From: Streptomyces filamentosus
GTDB lineage: Bacteria; Actinomycetota; Actinomycetes; Streptomycetales; Streptomycetaceae
NCBI RefSeq assembly: GCF_014654895.1
Contig: NZ_BNBE01000001.1
Location: forward strand, 3,122,501 to 3,186,500
DNA length: 64,000 nt
Reading direction: 5' to 3'
The notes below the pieces were generated by a model. The model searched no databases. It had not been told where the DNA came from and saw only the letters and a program-made list of their open reading frames with translations. This document shows, in pieces, positions 29,154 to 37,134 of this stretch; the stretch's first letter is position 1; every line of letters starts with the position of its first letter. A program made the translations under genes and the position numbers.

Positions 29154-29687
29154 ATGCGTGCGATGTCGAAGGGTGTGCTCGGGGCCGTGCTCGCGGCGCT
29201 CGTGGTGGTGGGTGCCGGGACGGCCGCCGGGGCGGTCGGTGACGGGGCCGGCGATCCGGCCGGCGGCCCGGCGGGTGCGGTGTCCGGCGGGGTGGCGGCC
29301 GGGGCCGAGGCGGATCTGGCCCATCACGGCCATGTGTCCCTGTGGGACGGGCGGGTCGGGGTGTGGCTGGTGACGGAGAACCACGGTCCGTCCGACGTCG
29401 CGGACGCCACCGTCCGGCTGGCCTTCTCCACGCCCATGGAGGGCGGCCAGGAGCTGCCGCCGGGCTGCCTGTGGAGCAGCGCCCGGGTGGTGTCCTGCCG
29501 TACGGGCGCGCTGCCGGACGGCGGGGCGGCGGGCGAGCTGGCGCTGGACCTGCGGGCGCTGGGGCGGCCGCAGGAGCTGACGGTGGACGTCAGCACGGCC
29601 TGGCGGGCCGGCGGGGTCGACCGGAACTCCTTCAACGACCGGCACCGGGTGCTGGTGCTCGCGACCGGGGACCCGTACGTCTTCTGA
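29154..29687 (+). CDS. secreted protein of unknown function
   Basis: A 177-residue exported protein. A signal peptide (VLGAVLAALVVVGAGTAAGA) is followed by a Gly/Ala-rich spacer and a beta-rich domain with two Cys (PPGCLWSS and VVSCRTG) that may form a disulfide. The WLVTENHGPSDVADATVRL stretch resembles DUF11/CARDB-like beta-sandwich repeats. The start is uncertain: ATG 29154 or 29163, with no good ribosome binding site. It is divergent from YnfA. Confidence 0.65.
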   Translation: MRAMSKGVLGAVLAALVVVGAGTAAGAVGDGAGDPAGGPAGAVSGGVAAGAEADLAHHGHVSLWDGRVGVWLVTENHGPSDVADATVRLAFSTPMEGGQELPPGCLWSSARVVSCRTGALPDGGAAGELALDLRALGRPQELTVDVSTAWRAGGVDRNSFNDRHRVLVLATGDPYVF

Positions 29688-29734
29688 TCCCTTCCGGGTC
29701 CTCGCGGGTGGCGTCCCGCCCCTCGTGGGCGTGG

Positions 29735-31171
29735 TCATCGGTCGGTCCACAGGACGTGGCCGTCGGGGCGGACGAGGACCGAGGTGCGGCGGGCCGGGTC
29801 CGGCCAGGTGGCCCGGACGACGCGGGCGGCGGTGGTCGGGGCGATCGACGGCAGGGCCGGGGAGGCGCCCTCGGGGGCGATGAGGACGAACTCGCCCGCG
29901 CGCAGCAGCGCGTGGAGGCGGCCCTCGCGGAGCCGTACGTCGGGGGCGCGGCGCCCTGAGGAGCGGCCGCCGCCCGGGGCGGGGGCGTAGGCGATGCCGA
30001 GGCCGCTGAGCGTGGCGAGGGCCTTCGTGGAGGCGGGACGGAGGGTGCCGAGGACGGTGGCGGCGAGGGTGCGCAGGGCGCGGGCGGCGGGGGTGCGGGC
30101 CATGGCGAGGCGGACGAGGGCGCCGCTGGTGCGCAGGACCGTGGCGCCGACGGGGTGGCGCTCGGTCTGGTAGCTGTCGAGGAGGGCCTCGGGGTCGGGG
30201 GCCTCGCCGCGGTGGACGGCGACGAGCTTCCAGGAGAGGTTGGCGGCGTCCTGGAGGCCGGTGTTCATGCCCTGGCCGCCGGCGGGGGAGTGGACGTGGG
30301 CGGCGTTGCCGGCGAGGAAGACGCGGCCCACGCGGTAGGCGGGGACCTGGCGTTCGTCGCTGTGGAAGCGGGACAGCCAGCGGGGGTCGTGCATGCCGTG
30401 GTCGGTGCCCAGGGCGCGGCGGGCGAGGTCGCGGACCTCGTCGAGGCCGACGGGCTCGTCGTCGGGGACCTGGCGGGTGCGGTCCCAGCCCATGACGCGG
30501 TACCAGCCGTCTCCGAAGGGGGCGAGGAAGACGAAGGTGTCGCCGGAGCCGCTGACGGTGAGGGTCTCGGCGGGCTCGTCGGCGAGCCGGACGTCGGCGA
30601 GGACGATCGAGCGGATCACGGAGGTGCCGGGGAAGGGCAGTCCGAGGGCGGTGCGGACGGTGCTGCGGTGTCCGTCGGTGCCGACGAGGTGGCGGGCGCG
30701 GAGGGTGAGGGGGGTCTGGTCGGGGCCGGTGAGTTCGGCGGTGACGCCGTCCGCGTCCTGGCGGAGGGCGCGCAGGGCGGTGCCGTGGCGGAAGGTGACG
30801 CCGGCGGCGGCCGCGCGCTCTTCGAGGAGGCGTTCCACCTCGTACTGCGGGGTGACGAGGAGGTGGTCGAAGCGGGAGGGGAGGCGGCCGAGGTCGAGGG
30901 AGAGGCGGCCGAAGAGCCGCATCCGGGTGAGCGGGGTGCCGGTGGCCTCCAGGGCGTCGGCGAGGCCGCGGGAGTCGAGGAGTTCCAGGGTGCGGGCGTG
31001 CACGCCGAAGGCGCGGGTGAGGGAGGAGCGGCCGGCGGGGCGGCGCTCGACGAGGGTGACGTCGAGGCCCGCGGCGGCGAGGTCGCCGGCGAGCAGGAGT
31101 CCGGTGGGTCCGGCGCCGACGACGAGGACGTCCGTGTCGGCGGCGGCGGGGTGGGTGTCGGTGGTGGGCAT
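29735..31171 (-). CDS. FAD-dependent aromatic monooxygenase (Rox/PgaE-like)
   Basis: A 478-residue group A flavin monooxygenase. It has the N-terminal VLVVGAGPTGLLLAGDLA dinucleotide fold, an NAD(P)H/FAD segment VGTDGHRSTVR, and AGNAAHVHSPAGGQGMN, where Asn replaces the usual Asp of the GDAAH motif. A C-terminal thioredoxin-like domain ends LVRPDGHVLWTDR. Relatives hydroxylate rifampicin or polyketides. It diverges from a TetR regulator; a shared operator lies just ahead of each start, so the regulator likely senses the enzyme's substrate. Confidence 0.88.
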   Translation of the reverse strand: MPTTDTHPAAADTDVLVVGAGPTGLLLAGDLAAAGLDVTLVERRPAGRSSLTRAFGVHARTLELLDSRGLADALEATGTPLTRMRLFGRLSLDLGRLPSRFDHLLVTPQYEVERLLEERAAAAGVTFRHGTALRALRQDADGVTAELTGPDQTPLTLRARHLVGTDGHRSTVRTALGLPFPGTSVIRSIVLADVRLADEPAETLTVSGSGDTFVFLAPFGDGWYRVMGWDRTRQVPDDEPVGLDEVRDLARRALGTDHGMHDPRWLSRFHSDERQVPAYRVGRVFLAGNAAHVHSPAGGQGMNTGLQDAANLSWKLVAVHRGEAPDPEALLDSYQTERHPVGATVLRTSGALVRLAMARTPAARALRTLAATVLGTLRPASTKALATLSGLGIAYAPAPGGGRSSGRRAPDVRLREGRLHALLRAGEFVLIAPEGASPALPSIAPTTAARVVRATWPDPARRTSVLVRPDGHVLWTDR

Positions 31172-31185
31172 GGCTGCCTCCGGTA

Positions 31186-31205
31186 GTCAACGCTTGTTGG
31201 CCTAC
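31186..31205. promoter_or_regulatory. predicted TetR operator, copy 1
   Basis: GTCAACGCTTGTTGGCCTAC contains the dyad CAAC-N4-GTTG and lies 15 bases ahead of the monooxygenase start. A second copy lies 36 bases downstream, and an extra half-like CGTTGAC lies at about 31208. Confidence 0.8.
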
Positions 31206-31241
31206 GCTCGTTGACAAAGGTAGGGCGAGCCGCCGTGGCGT

Positions 31242-31261
31242 GTCAACACCTGTTGGCCTAC
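31242..31261. promoter_or_regulatory. predicted TetR operator, copy 2
   Basis: GTCAACACCTGTTGGCCTAC matches copy 1 at 17 of 20 positions with the same CAAC-N4-GTTG dyad. It ends 10 bases before the TetR ATG, so binding should block the regulator's own transcription. Confidence 0.8.
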
Positions 31262-31271
31262 ATTTGCGGGC

Positions 31272-31832
31272 ATGACGACCGCACGCCGTTCCGACGCCAC
31301 CCGGGCCGCGATCCTGGAGGCCGCCCGCGAGCGCTTCGCCGCCGACGGCTACGAGCGCGCCACGATCCGGGCCATCGCCCGCGAGGCCGGGATCGACCCC
31401 TCGATGGTCATGCGCTACTACGGCAACAAGGAGGGGCTGTTCGCCGCCGCCTCCGAGATCGACCTCGCGCTGCCGGCCCTGGGCGCCCTGCCCTCCCGGC
31501 ACATCGGGGCCGTGCTGGTGAACCACTTCCTCGACCGCTGGGAGCGGGACGACGTGCTCACCGGCCTGCTCAGGGTCGGCGTCACCAACGAGGCGGGGGC
31601 CGCCCGCATGCAGGCCGTCTTCGAGGAGCAGCTGGGCCCCGTCACCCTCGGCGTCTGCCCCAGACCTGAGGAGGCCCCGGCCCGGGCGGCGCTCGTCGCC
31701 TCCCAGATCCTCGGCATGGCGCTCGCCCGCTACGTGCTCCGCCTCCGGCCCGCCGTCGACATGGACCGGGACGAGCTGGTGGCCTGGCTGGCGCCGACCG
31801 TACAGAGGTACCTCACCGCCGAGAAGCCCTGA
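31272..31832 (+). CDS. TetR family transcriptional regulator
   Basis: A 186-residue repressor. The TetR HTH lies at residues 10-56 (ILEAARERFAADGYERATI, IAREAGIDPSMVMRYYGNKEGLF). The ligand domain is helical and ends LAPTVQRYLTAEKP. It is divergent from the flavin monooxygenase with two matching operators, so it most likely represses both genes and is released by the monooxygenase's substrate. The mRNA leader is very short. Confidence 0.92.
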   Translation: MTTARRSDATRAAILEAARERFAADGYERATIRAIAREAGIDPSMVMRYYGNKEGLFAAASEIDLALPALGALPSRHIGAVLVNHFLDRWERDDVLTGLLRVGVTNEAGAARMQAVFEEQLGPVTLGVCPRPEEAPARAALVASQILGMALARYVLRLRPAVDMDRDELVAWLAPTVQRYLTAEKP

Positions 31833-31854
31833 GGAGCCCTGAGGAGCCCTGAGA
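31825..31854 (+). repeat. three 10-bp tandem repeats over the tetR stop codon
   Basis: The 10-base unit GAGCCCTGAG occurs three times in a row (first copy with one change) and covers the stop codon of the TetR gene. A palindrome, CCGAAGCGCTTCGG, lies at 31901-31914. Confidence 0.6.
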
Positions 31855-31952
31855 GGAGACTTGAGGTGTCCTGAGGAGCTCCGAGGCGGTTCGAGAGGTC
31901 CCGAAGCGCTTCGGAGTGCCGGGAGTCCCGGGGCGCCGTACGGGCCCCGGCC

Positions 31953-32687
31953 TCAGGTCGCCGGGGCGCCGAACTCCCGGACCGCCTCGTCCACGATCGC
32001 CTCCAGCCGGGCGTGGTGCGCGCCGCGCCAGTACACCCGGTCGCACTCCTCGCACCGCGCGAAGACGTCGTACGTCTTCTCGGTGCCCCGCTCCAGGCGC
32101 TCGCGCACCTCGTCCTTGCCGGTCTCCGTCAGCAGCCCGTTGCAGGCGGTGCAGCGGGTCCAGGGGGCCAGCGGCGGCGCGAAGCGCTCCAGGACGTCGC
32201 GGAGCTGCTCCTCGGGCCGGTCGCTGTACACGTACGCCCCCGCCCACAGCTCGCGGCGGCGCAGCAGCCCGCGGTCGCGGGAGAGCATGACCCGCCGCTC
32301 CCGGGCGGAGAGCGCGGCGAGCGCCGGATCCCCGATGTCCTCGCTCTCGTACGAGGCGTCCACGCCCAGCAGCCGCAACCGCCGGGCCAGCGTGCCCAGG
32401 TGCACGTCGAGCAGGAACCGGAGGGGCGCGCCGGGCACCGGCTGGGGGCGGGCGACGTCCTCGACCTCGACCGTCTCTCCGGCCGCCGGCACGTGCGAGG
32501 GGGCCACCGGACGGCCGTCGACCAGGAGCCGCCCGGCCTCGGTGAGCGGCACGCCGAGGGACTCGACGACGTGGCCCAGCGAGGAGACGCCGTCGGTGAC
32601 CACGGAGGTGCGGCCCGCGCGCCGCTCGGCGGCGACGAAGACGGCCAGGCCGGGGGCGAAGCTGATGTGGATCTCCGGTCCGTTCAC
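31953..32687 (-). CDS. Mut7-C RNase domain protein with N-terminal ubiquitin-like domain
   Basis: A 244-residue protein. The N-terminal half (about 1-85) is a Mut7-C ubiquitin-like fold ending VEVEDVARP. The C-terminal half is the PIN-fold Mut7-C RNase domain (RFLLDVHLGTLARRLRLLG, MLSRDRGLLRRR) with a zinc ribbon (CTACNGLL and CEECDRVYW). The activity is predicted, not known. The GTG start (32687) has no clear ribosome binding site, so the mRNA may be leaderless; an in-frame start at 32729 is less likely. Confidence 0.85.
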   Translation of the reverse strand: MNGPEIHISFAPGLAVFVAAERRAGRTSVVTDGVSSLGHVVESLGVPLTEAGRLLVDGRPVAPSHVPAAGETVEVEDVARPQPVPGAPLRFLLDVHLGTLARRLRLLGVDASYESEDIGDPALAALSARERRVMLSRDRGLLRRRELWAGAYVYSDRPEEQLRDVLERFAPPLAPWTRCTACNGLLTETGKDEVRERLERGTEKTYDVFARCEECDRVYWRGAHHARLEAIVDEAVREFGAPAT

Positions 32688-32763
32688 GGGGACAGGATCG
32701 CACCGGCCCGCGACGGCGGGCCACGGCATTTCCGGGCGGCGGAGGGTGGGTTACCGTCCCCGC

Positions 32764-33204
32764 ATGAAGATCATCGACCTCGAGCCCGGCGACGCCCGTC
32801 TGGAGAGCGACCTCCTGCCGGTCCTCGTCGAGCTGCGCCCGCACCTCACCCCCGACCTCTTCCGCGAGGTGTACGCGCGCGGCCACGCGCAGGGCCTGCG
32901 TTTCTCCGCCGCCTACGGCGACGACGGGCGCTGCGTCGGCGCGGCCGGCTGGCGGCTGGTCTTCAACACCAGCTCGCTCAGCAAGCTGTACGTCGACGAC
33001 CTGGTGACCGCCTCCGACGCCCGCTCCACCGGCGTCGGCCACGCGCTCGTCGCCCACCTGGAGGAGCACGCCCGCGCGGCCGGCTGCCACGAGCTGAACC
33101 TCGACTCCGGCACCCACCGCACCGGCGCCCACCGGTTCTACCTGCGCGAGCGCTTCGACATCGTGGCCTTCCACTTCAGCCGGCCGCTCACCGCTCCCCA
33201 GTAG
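32764..33204 (+). CDS. GNAT family N-acetyltransferase
   Basis: A 146-residue acetyltransferase. The acetyl-CoA binding stretch reads LVTASDARSTGVGHALVAHL, followed by GCHELNLDSGTHRTGAHRFYLRERF, typical of GNAT motifs A and B. The substrate is unknown. It overlaps the next, converging GNAT gene by 17 bases at the 3' end. Confidence 0.87.
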   Translation: MKIIDLEPGDARLESDLLPVLVELRPHLTPDLFREVYARGHAQGLRFSAAYGDDGRCVGAAGWRLVFNTSSLSKLYVDDLVTASDARSTGVGHALVAHLEEHARAAGCHELNLDSGTHRTGAHRFYLRERFDIVAFHFSRPLTAPQ

Positions 33205-33760
33205 TCCCCGGGGCCGTCGCGGTCCCCGGGCCGAGGAGGTCGAGCCGCCAGTCGTTGCAGCGCATCGGACGGCCCGGCGGGTATTCGAGGTCCTGCTCCC
33301 CGAGCAGTTCGAAACCGGCCCTGCGGCACACCGCGTTCGACGCGGCGTTCTCCACCGACGGGAAGGCGTGCAGGTGGCGGTGGAGGCCCGCGGCCCGGGC
33401 CCGCTCCGCCACCGCGCGCGCGGCGAGGGTGGCGACGCCCCGGCCCTGGAAGCCCGGCAGGACCGCCCAGCCCGTCTCGTACACCTGCTCGCCGTTCTCC
33501 TCGGTGCTCCAGAAGCCGATGGAGCCGGCGGTCCGCTCCTCCGGCAGCAGCACGATCCGGAACATCCGGCCCGCGGCCGTGGCGTCGGTGCTCAGGCCGA
33601 CGTACCGACGGTGGCGGCGCTCCAGCTGTTCCTCGGTCTCCGGGCCGCCCAGGTGCTCCATCAGCTCCGGCGCGTTCAGCGCGCGCAGCAGTCCGGCGTC
33701 CTCCTCGGACCAGGGCACGAGACGGACGGAGGTGGCGGCGGGGCGGGTCTCCTGGCTCAT
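33188..33760 (-). CDS. GNAT family N-acetyltransferase (RimJ/RimL-like)
   Basis: A 190-residue acetyltransferase of the RimJ/RimL type: VRLVPWSEEDAGLLRAL at the N-terminus, acetyl-CoA loop LPGFQGRGVATLAARA, then HAFPSVENAASNAVCRRAGF, the typical late motif. The ATG is 33760. It lies 14 bases downstream of the AraC-type regulator in the same direction, so it may be co-transcribed. The substrate is unknown. Confidence 0.88.
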   Translation of the reverse strand: MSQETRPAATSVRLVPWSEEDAGLLRALNAPELMEHLGGPETEEQLERRHRRYVGLSTDATAAGRMFRIVLLPEERTAGSIGFWSTEENGEQVYETGWAVLPGFQGRGVATLAARAVAERARAAGLHRHLHAFPSVENAASNAVCRRAGFELLGEQDLEYPPGRPMRCNDWRLDLLGPGTATAPGTTGER

Positions 33761-33774
33761 GCGCGCACCGTACG

Positions 33775-34830
33775 TCACGGCACCGACAGTTCCCGGGCGT
33801 AGGCGGTGGGGGAGAGGCCGAGGGTGGCGGTGAAGTCCCGGACGAGGTGGGCCTGGTCGCTGTAGCCGAGTTCGGCCGCGAGGTCCGCCCACTCCGGCGC
33901 GGTGCCGGCCTCGGCCCGTTCCAGGGCCTCGTGGAGGCGGTAGCGGAGGATCACCCACTTCGGTCCGACCCCGACGTGGGCGGCGAAGAGCCGCTGGAGG
34001 GAGCGGGCCGACAGCCCCGACAGGCGGGAGAGCCGGGCCACCCGGCGGACGGTGCGGTCGGTGCGGACCAGCTCCACCAGCTCCCTTGCCTGCGCGGCGG
34101 CGGGGTCGGGGGCGGGACCGCGGGCGAGCAGGAAGGCGTCGAGCGCCGCCACGCGCGCGTGGCCGGCGTCGGGGGAGAGCACGGCGGAGAGCACGGCCTC
34201 GTCGACGGCCCGGCTCCCGGGATCGCTCTCGGGACCGGCGCCGGCAACGGCATCGGGACCGGTGTCAGGGCCGATGCCGGCATCGGTGTCGGGACCGGTG
34301 TCAGGGCCGATGCCGGCATCGGTGTCGGGACCGGCGTCGATGAGGGCTCCGCCCGTGTCTCCGCCTGTGGCCCTGGTCGTGGGTCCGCCCGTGACTCCGC
34401 CAGTGACTCCGCCCGTGGTGCCCGGGAACGCCTCGGGCAGGGGGACCCGGCGGCCCGTCCAGTCCGAGACGGGGCGGGCGGGGGCGAAGGGACGGAAGCC
34501 GCCGGGCCGGAACTGCACCCCGCAGACCCGGCCCACTCCTTCGAGCCGTTTCGTGAAGAGCCCGAGCCCGACGCCGGAGACCTCGGCCCCTGACCGGGCC
34601 GGGGAGGAGCCGTCGAGGGGGCCGTACCGCTGGAAGACGAGGTTCACCGACGGGTGCGGGACGACCCGGCTGACGTACGGCTCCGGCAGCGCCCAGTCCA
34701 GCAGCCAGTAGTGCTCCAGGTACGGGCGCAGCTCCGACGCCGGGAGGTGCCGGCGGAAGCGGACCCGGGAGAGGAGCTCGGCGGGGGCGACGATGCCCCG
34801 GGTGTCCCGGCGCGGAGCGGAGTCGGGCAT
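33775..34830 (-). CDS. AraC family transcriptional regulator with internal repeat linker
   Basis: A 351-residue regulator. The N-terminal sensor-like domain (LRPYLEHYWLLDW, VQFRPGGFRPF) resembles the DUF6597 domain of AraC proteins. The C-terminal AraC HTH pair lies at about 265-345 (LSGLSARSLQRLFAAHVGV, LGYSDQAHLVRDFTATLGLSPTAY, in two parts). Between them a linker of about 70 residues contains TGG-rich repeats and two exact copies of a 12-residue unit, IGPDTGPDTDAG. A GNAT gene follows after 14 bases. Confidence 0.87.
   Translation of the reverse strand: MPDSAPRRDTRGIVAPAELLSRVRFRRHLPASELRPYLEHYWLLDWALPEPYVSRVVPHPSVNLVFQRYGPLDGSSPARSGAEVSGVGLGLFTKRLEGVGRVCGVQFRPGGFRPFAPARPVSDWTGRRVPLPEAFPGTTGGVTGGVTGGPTTRATGGDTGGALIDAGPDTDAGIGPDTGPDTDAGIGPDTGPDAVAGAGPESDPGSRAVDEAVLSAVLSPDAGHARVAALDAFLLARGPAPDPAAAQARELVELVRTDRTVRRVARLSRLSGLSARSLQRLFAAHVGVGPKWVILRYRLHEALERAEAGTAPEWADLAAELGYSDQAHLVRDFTATLGLSPTAYARELSVP
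34261..34332. repeat. perfect 36-bp tandem duplication inside the AraC gene
   Basis: Bases 34261-34296 are repeated without a change at 34297-34332. The length keeps the reading frame and adds 12 residues to the linker, so repeat number can vary without breaking the protein. Confidence 0.9.
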
Positions 34831-35128
34831 GGCGCCGAGCCTAGCGGCCCGCGAGAGCTTTGGCCCTGGCTGCCCCTAGGGGCCGGGATCGGGGGCGGAC
34901 CAGGGGCGGGGGCCCGTTTCCTCAGGACGGGTCCGGGGAGTTTTCCTGGTGTCGGAGGCATGACGTCGACGACGCACACGGTCGCGCAGACGACGCGCAC
35001 CTTGACTTCGAGAAGAGTGGATCACCCCTCGGGCCTGGCCGAAGGTCTGAGGACAGGGAGCCTGAGGGCAGAGATCCCGAGGGCGGGGAGAGGGCGGGGA
35101 GGGGCTGTCGCCGTCCGGCGGGGGCGGG

Positions 35129-35365
35129 TCAGCGCAGGCGGCCCGTGGAGGTGAGGGAGAGACGGGAGACGACCCGGCCGAAGGCGAGCTCCTCGGCCGG
35201 GGTCAGCGGCACGGACTCCTGCGGGTGCCAGACGCGGGCCATCGGCGTCCGGGAGCGGCGGGCGCGGGCGCGCAGACCGGCCGCCAGCCACACGCCGGTG
35301 GCGACGGCGAGCACGGCGAAGAGGGTGAGGACGCGGGGGTCGGAGAACTGGCCGGGGTCGGACAT
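35129..35365 (-). CDS. small single-pass membrane protein
   Basis: A 78-residue protein. One transmembrane helix (about residues 12-32, LTLFAVLAVATGVWLAAGL) is followed by a basic stretch RARARRSRTP and a soluble tail HPQESVPLTPAEELAFGRVV. The ATG at 35365 has GGAG eight bases upstream. I do not recognise the family. DevR/OsdR-like boxes lie 125-160 bases upstream, between it and the next gene. Downstream (34831-35128) I see no gene. Confidence 0.75.
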   Translation of the reverse strand: MSDPGQFSDPRVLTLFAVLAVATGVWLAAGLRARARRSRTPMARVWHPQESVPLTPAEELAFGRVVSRLSLTSTGRLR

Positions 35366-35489
35366 GACGTTCACTCCAGGGCGAAAGGGCCGGTGCACGG
35401 CGCACGCCCCGGCAGGGTGGCGTGCGGGCGCGGCGGCGCAGGCGATTCCTACTGCTTCCTCCCGACCCGTTCAGTTAACACCACCGTGG

Positions 35490-35525
35490 GGGACTTTCGG
35501 CAGGGGGGTCCGGGACCAAAGTCCC
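35490..35525. promoter_or_regulatory. tandem DevR/OsdR-like boxes
   Basis: GGGACCAAAGTCCC (35512-35525) matches the dormancy-regulator palindrome GGGACTWWAGTCCC at 13 of 14 positions. GGGACTTTCGG (35490-35500), 22 bases upstream, matches the other common form of the site. Two sites in phase are usual for DevR-type regulation. They lie about 95 bases before the gene at 35621 and about 125 bases before the divergent small membrane-protein gene. Confidence 0.65.
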
Positions 35526-35620
35526 GGGTGGCGGTGTCGGGGGAGGCCCTCTTGTGCGGGGCGGGGAACCGTCCGAAGGTGGCGGCGGAGGCAGATTCCG
35601 GCCGGGAGGGGAGCAGCCGC

Positions 35621-36484
35621 ATGTCCGGAACGGGTGCGCACGGATGGGGTTTCACGGACGACAGGGGTACGGCGCTGGACGCGCCGGACCGGCCCGCGCG
35701 GGTGGTCGCCTATGTGAGGGCGGGCGCCGCGCTGCTGGATCTGGGGGTGGTGCCGGTCGCGGTGTACGGCTCCGGGCACGACGGGGTGGAGCCGGACCCG
35801 GCGAAGGACGGCGGGCTCGCGGCGGCCGGGGTGCCGTACCTGGGACCGGGGCGGGCCCTGGACGAGGAGCGGCTGCGGGAGCTGCGGCCGGAGCTGGTGG
35901 TGGACGTCACGTACGACGGGAAGAGCCCGTACGCCGTGGACGAGGGGCTCGTGGAGCGGCTGGGGGTGCCGCTGGCGGCGCTCTCCGTCGGCAACGACCT
36001 GAGCCTGCCGGCGATCATCGGGCGCTTCGGGGAGCTGGGCGCGGTGCTCGGCGCCCCGGTTGCCGGGCCGGGGGCCGGAGCGGGGGAGCTGGAGGCGGCG
36101 GAGGCGGCGGTGCGGGCGGCCGTCGCGGCGCCCGCGGGGGCCGGGCGCGGGGTGCTGGCGCTCTCCGGGGCGGGGGTCGAGCAGGTGCACCTGGCGCGTC
36201 CGGAGGCGTGGCCGGAGCTGGCGCGGCTGGCCGGGCTGGGCGTCCGGCTGCTCGACCCGGGGCCGGGCCCGGGGGCGAACTGGCTGACCACGGGCTGGGA
36301 GCGGGCCCTGGACCTCGCGCCCGCGCTGGTCCTGTACGACAGCCGGGCCCACGCGACCCGGCCCGAGGGTCCGCAGCGGCTGCCGGCCGGGGCGCGCCTG
36401 GTGCCGTGGAACCCGGAGATTCCCCCGAGCCCCGCCGCCTACGCCCGCTTCTTCCGCGCCCTGGCGGAGGCCCTCACGGCCTGA
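35621..36484 (+). CDS. ABC-transporter substrate-binding-like protein without signal peptide
   Basis: A 287-residue protein with the helical-backbone (BtuF/FhuD-type) binding fold: RVVAYVRAGAALLDLGVVPVAVYG, LRPELVVDV, LVLYDSRA. There is no signal peptide or lipobox. ATG 35621 follows GGGAGGGG, and the N-terminus begins TGAHGWGFTDDRG. It may act in the cytosol or have lost export. No permease or ATPase gene is nearby. Paired DevR/OsdR-like boxes lie upstream. Confidence 0.8.
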   Translation: MSGTGAHGWGFTDDRGTALDAPDRPARVVAYVRAGAALLDLGVVPVAVYGSGHDGVEPDPAKDGGLAAAGVPYLGPGRALDEERLRELRPELVVDVTYDGKSPYAVDEGLVERLGVPLAALSVGNDLSLPAIIGRFGELGAVLGAPVAGPGAGAGELEAAEAAVRAAVAAPAGAGRGVLALSGAGVEQVHLARPEAWPELARLAGLGVRLLDPGPGPGANWLTTGWERALDLAPALVLYDSRAHATRPEGPQRLPAGARLVPWNPEIPPSPAAYARFFRALAEALTA

Positions 36485-36555
36485 GCCCGCGCCCCCCGGA
36501 GGGTCCGTCCCCCCGCCGCTTCTTCCGCTCAGGCCGCTCCCGCTGCCCACGCTGC

Positions 36556-37017
36556 TCAGGCCGTGAGGCGGGAGCGGAGGGAGGTGGCGAACTCCTCGGC
36601 GCGGGCGAGTTCCAGGCGGAGTTCGGCGACGCGGGCGGCGGCGGCCTGTTCGTAGCGGCGGACGCGGGCGACGAGTTCCTCGCGTTCGGCGGGGTCGAGG
36701 GCGTCGTCGGTGTCGGGGAGGTCGGCGGCCAGGCGGTCCATGGCGAGGAGGAGTTCGCGGGTCTCGTCGAGGCCGAAGCCGAGCGGCTGCATGCGGCGGA
36801 TGACCATCAGCCGGGCCACGTCGTCGTCCGTGTAGAGGGGGAAGCCGCCGGGAGAGGCGGCGGAGGGGCCGACGAGGCCGCGGTCCTCGTACTGGCGGAT
36901 GGTGCGCAGGGGCAGTTCGGTGCGGGCGGCGACCTCGGCGAGCTGCATGGGCCGGCCGGTCGCGGCTCCGGTGCGGGCTCCGGGCATACGGGCTGCGGAC
37001 GTTCGTGTTCCGGTCAC
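36556..37017 (-). CDS. MerR family transcriptional regulator
   Basis: A 153-residue regulator. After a short Gly/Ala/Thr-rich lead, the MerR HTH reads MQLAEVAARTELPLRTIRQY with the wing EDRGLVGP and LYTDDDVARL. A long dimer helix follows (VARVRRYEQAAAARVAELRLEL). No Cys-rich effector pocket is visible, so it is not a metal sensor of the classic kind. GTG 37017 is chosen because GAGGAGG lies 8 bases upstream; a start at 37068 lacks such a site. Confidence 0.88.
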   Translation of the reverse strand: MTGTRTSAARMPGARTGAATGRPMQLAEVAARTELPLRTIRQYEDRGLVGPSAASPGGFPLYTDDDVARLMVIRRMQPLGFGLDETRELLLAMDRLAADLPDTDDALDPAEREELVARVRRYEQAAAARVAELRLELARAEEFATSLRSRLTA

Positions 37018-37070
37018 GGCGGGGGCCTCCTCGTACGGCGCCTCTGTGGAGCAACGGATCAACTCCACGC

Positions 37071-37092
37071 ATTAGATCCGATTCGTCCTAAT
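37071..37092 (-). promoter_or_regulatory. imperfect dyad upstream of the MerR gene
   Basis: A 22-bp imperfect palindrome begins ATTAG and ends CTAAT with a GATTCG centre. It lies 54-75 bases upstream of the chosen MerR start and is A/T-rich for this genome. It could be the regulator's own operator. Confidence 0.5.
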
Positions 37093-37134
37093 TTCATGCG
37101 CTATGACGGTCGGAAACGCGGAGAGAGCCAGCCG

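Noticed and set aside
28717..31188. Long reading frames opposite the SDR and monooxygenase genes
   Set aside because: In high-GC DNA the complementary frames of real genes stay open; these are low-complexity Gly/Ala/Glu or Arg-rich shadows.
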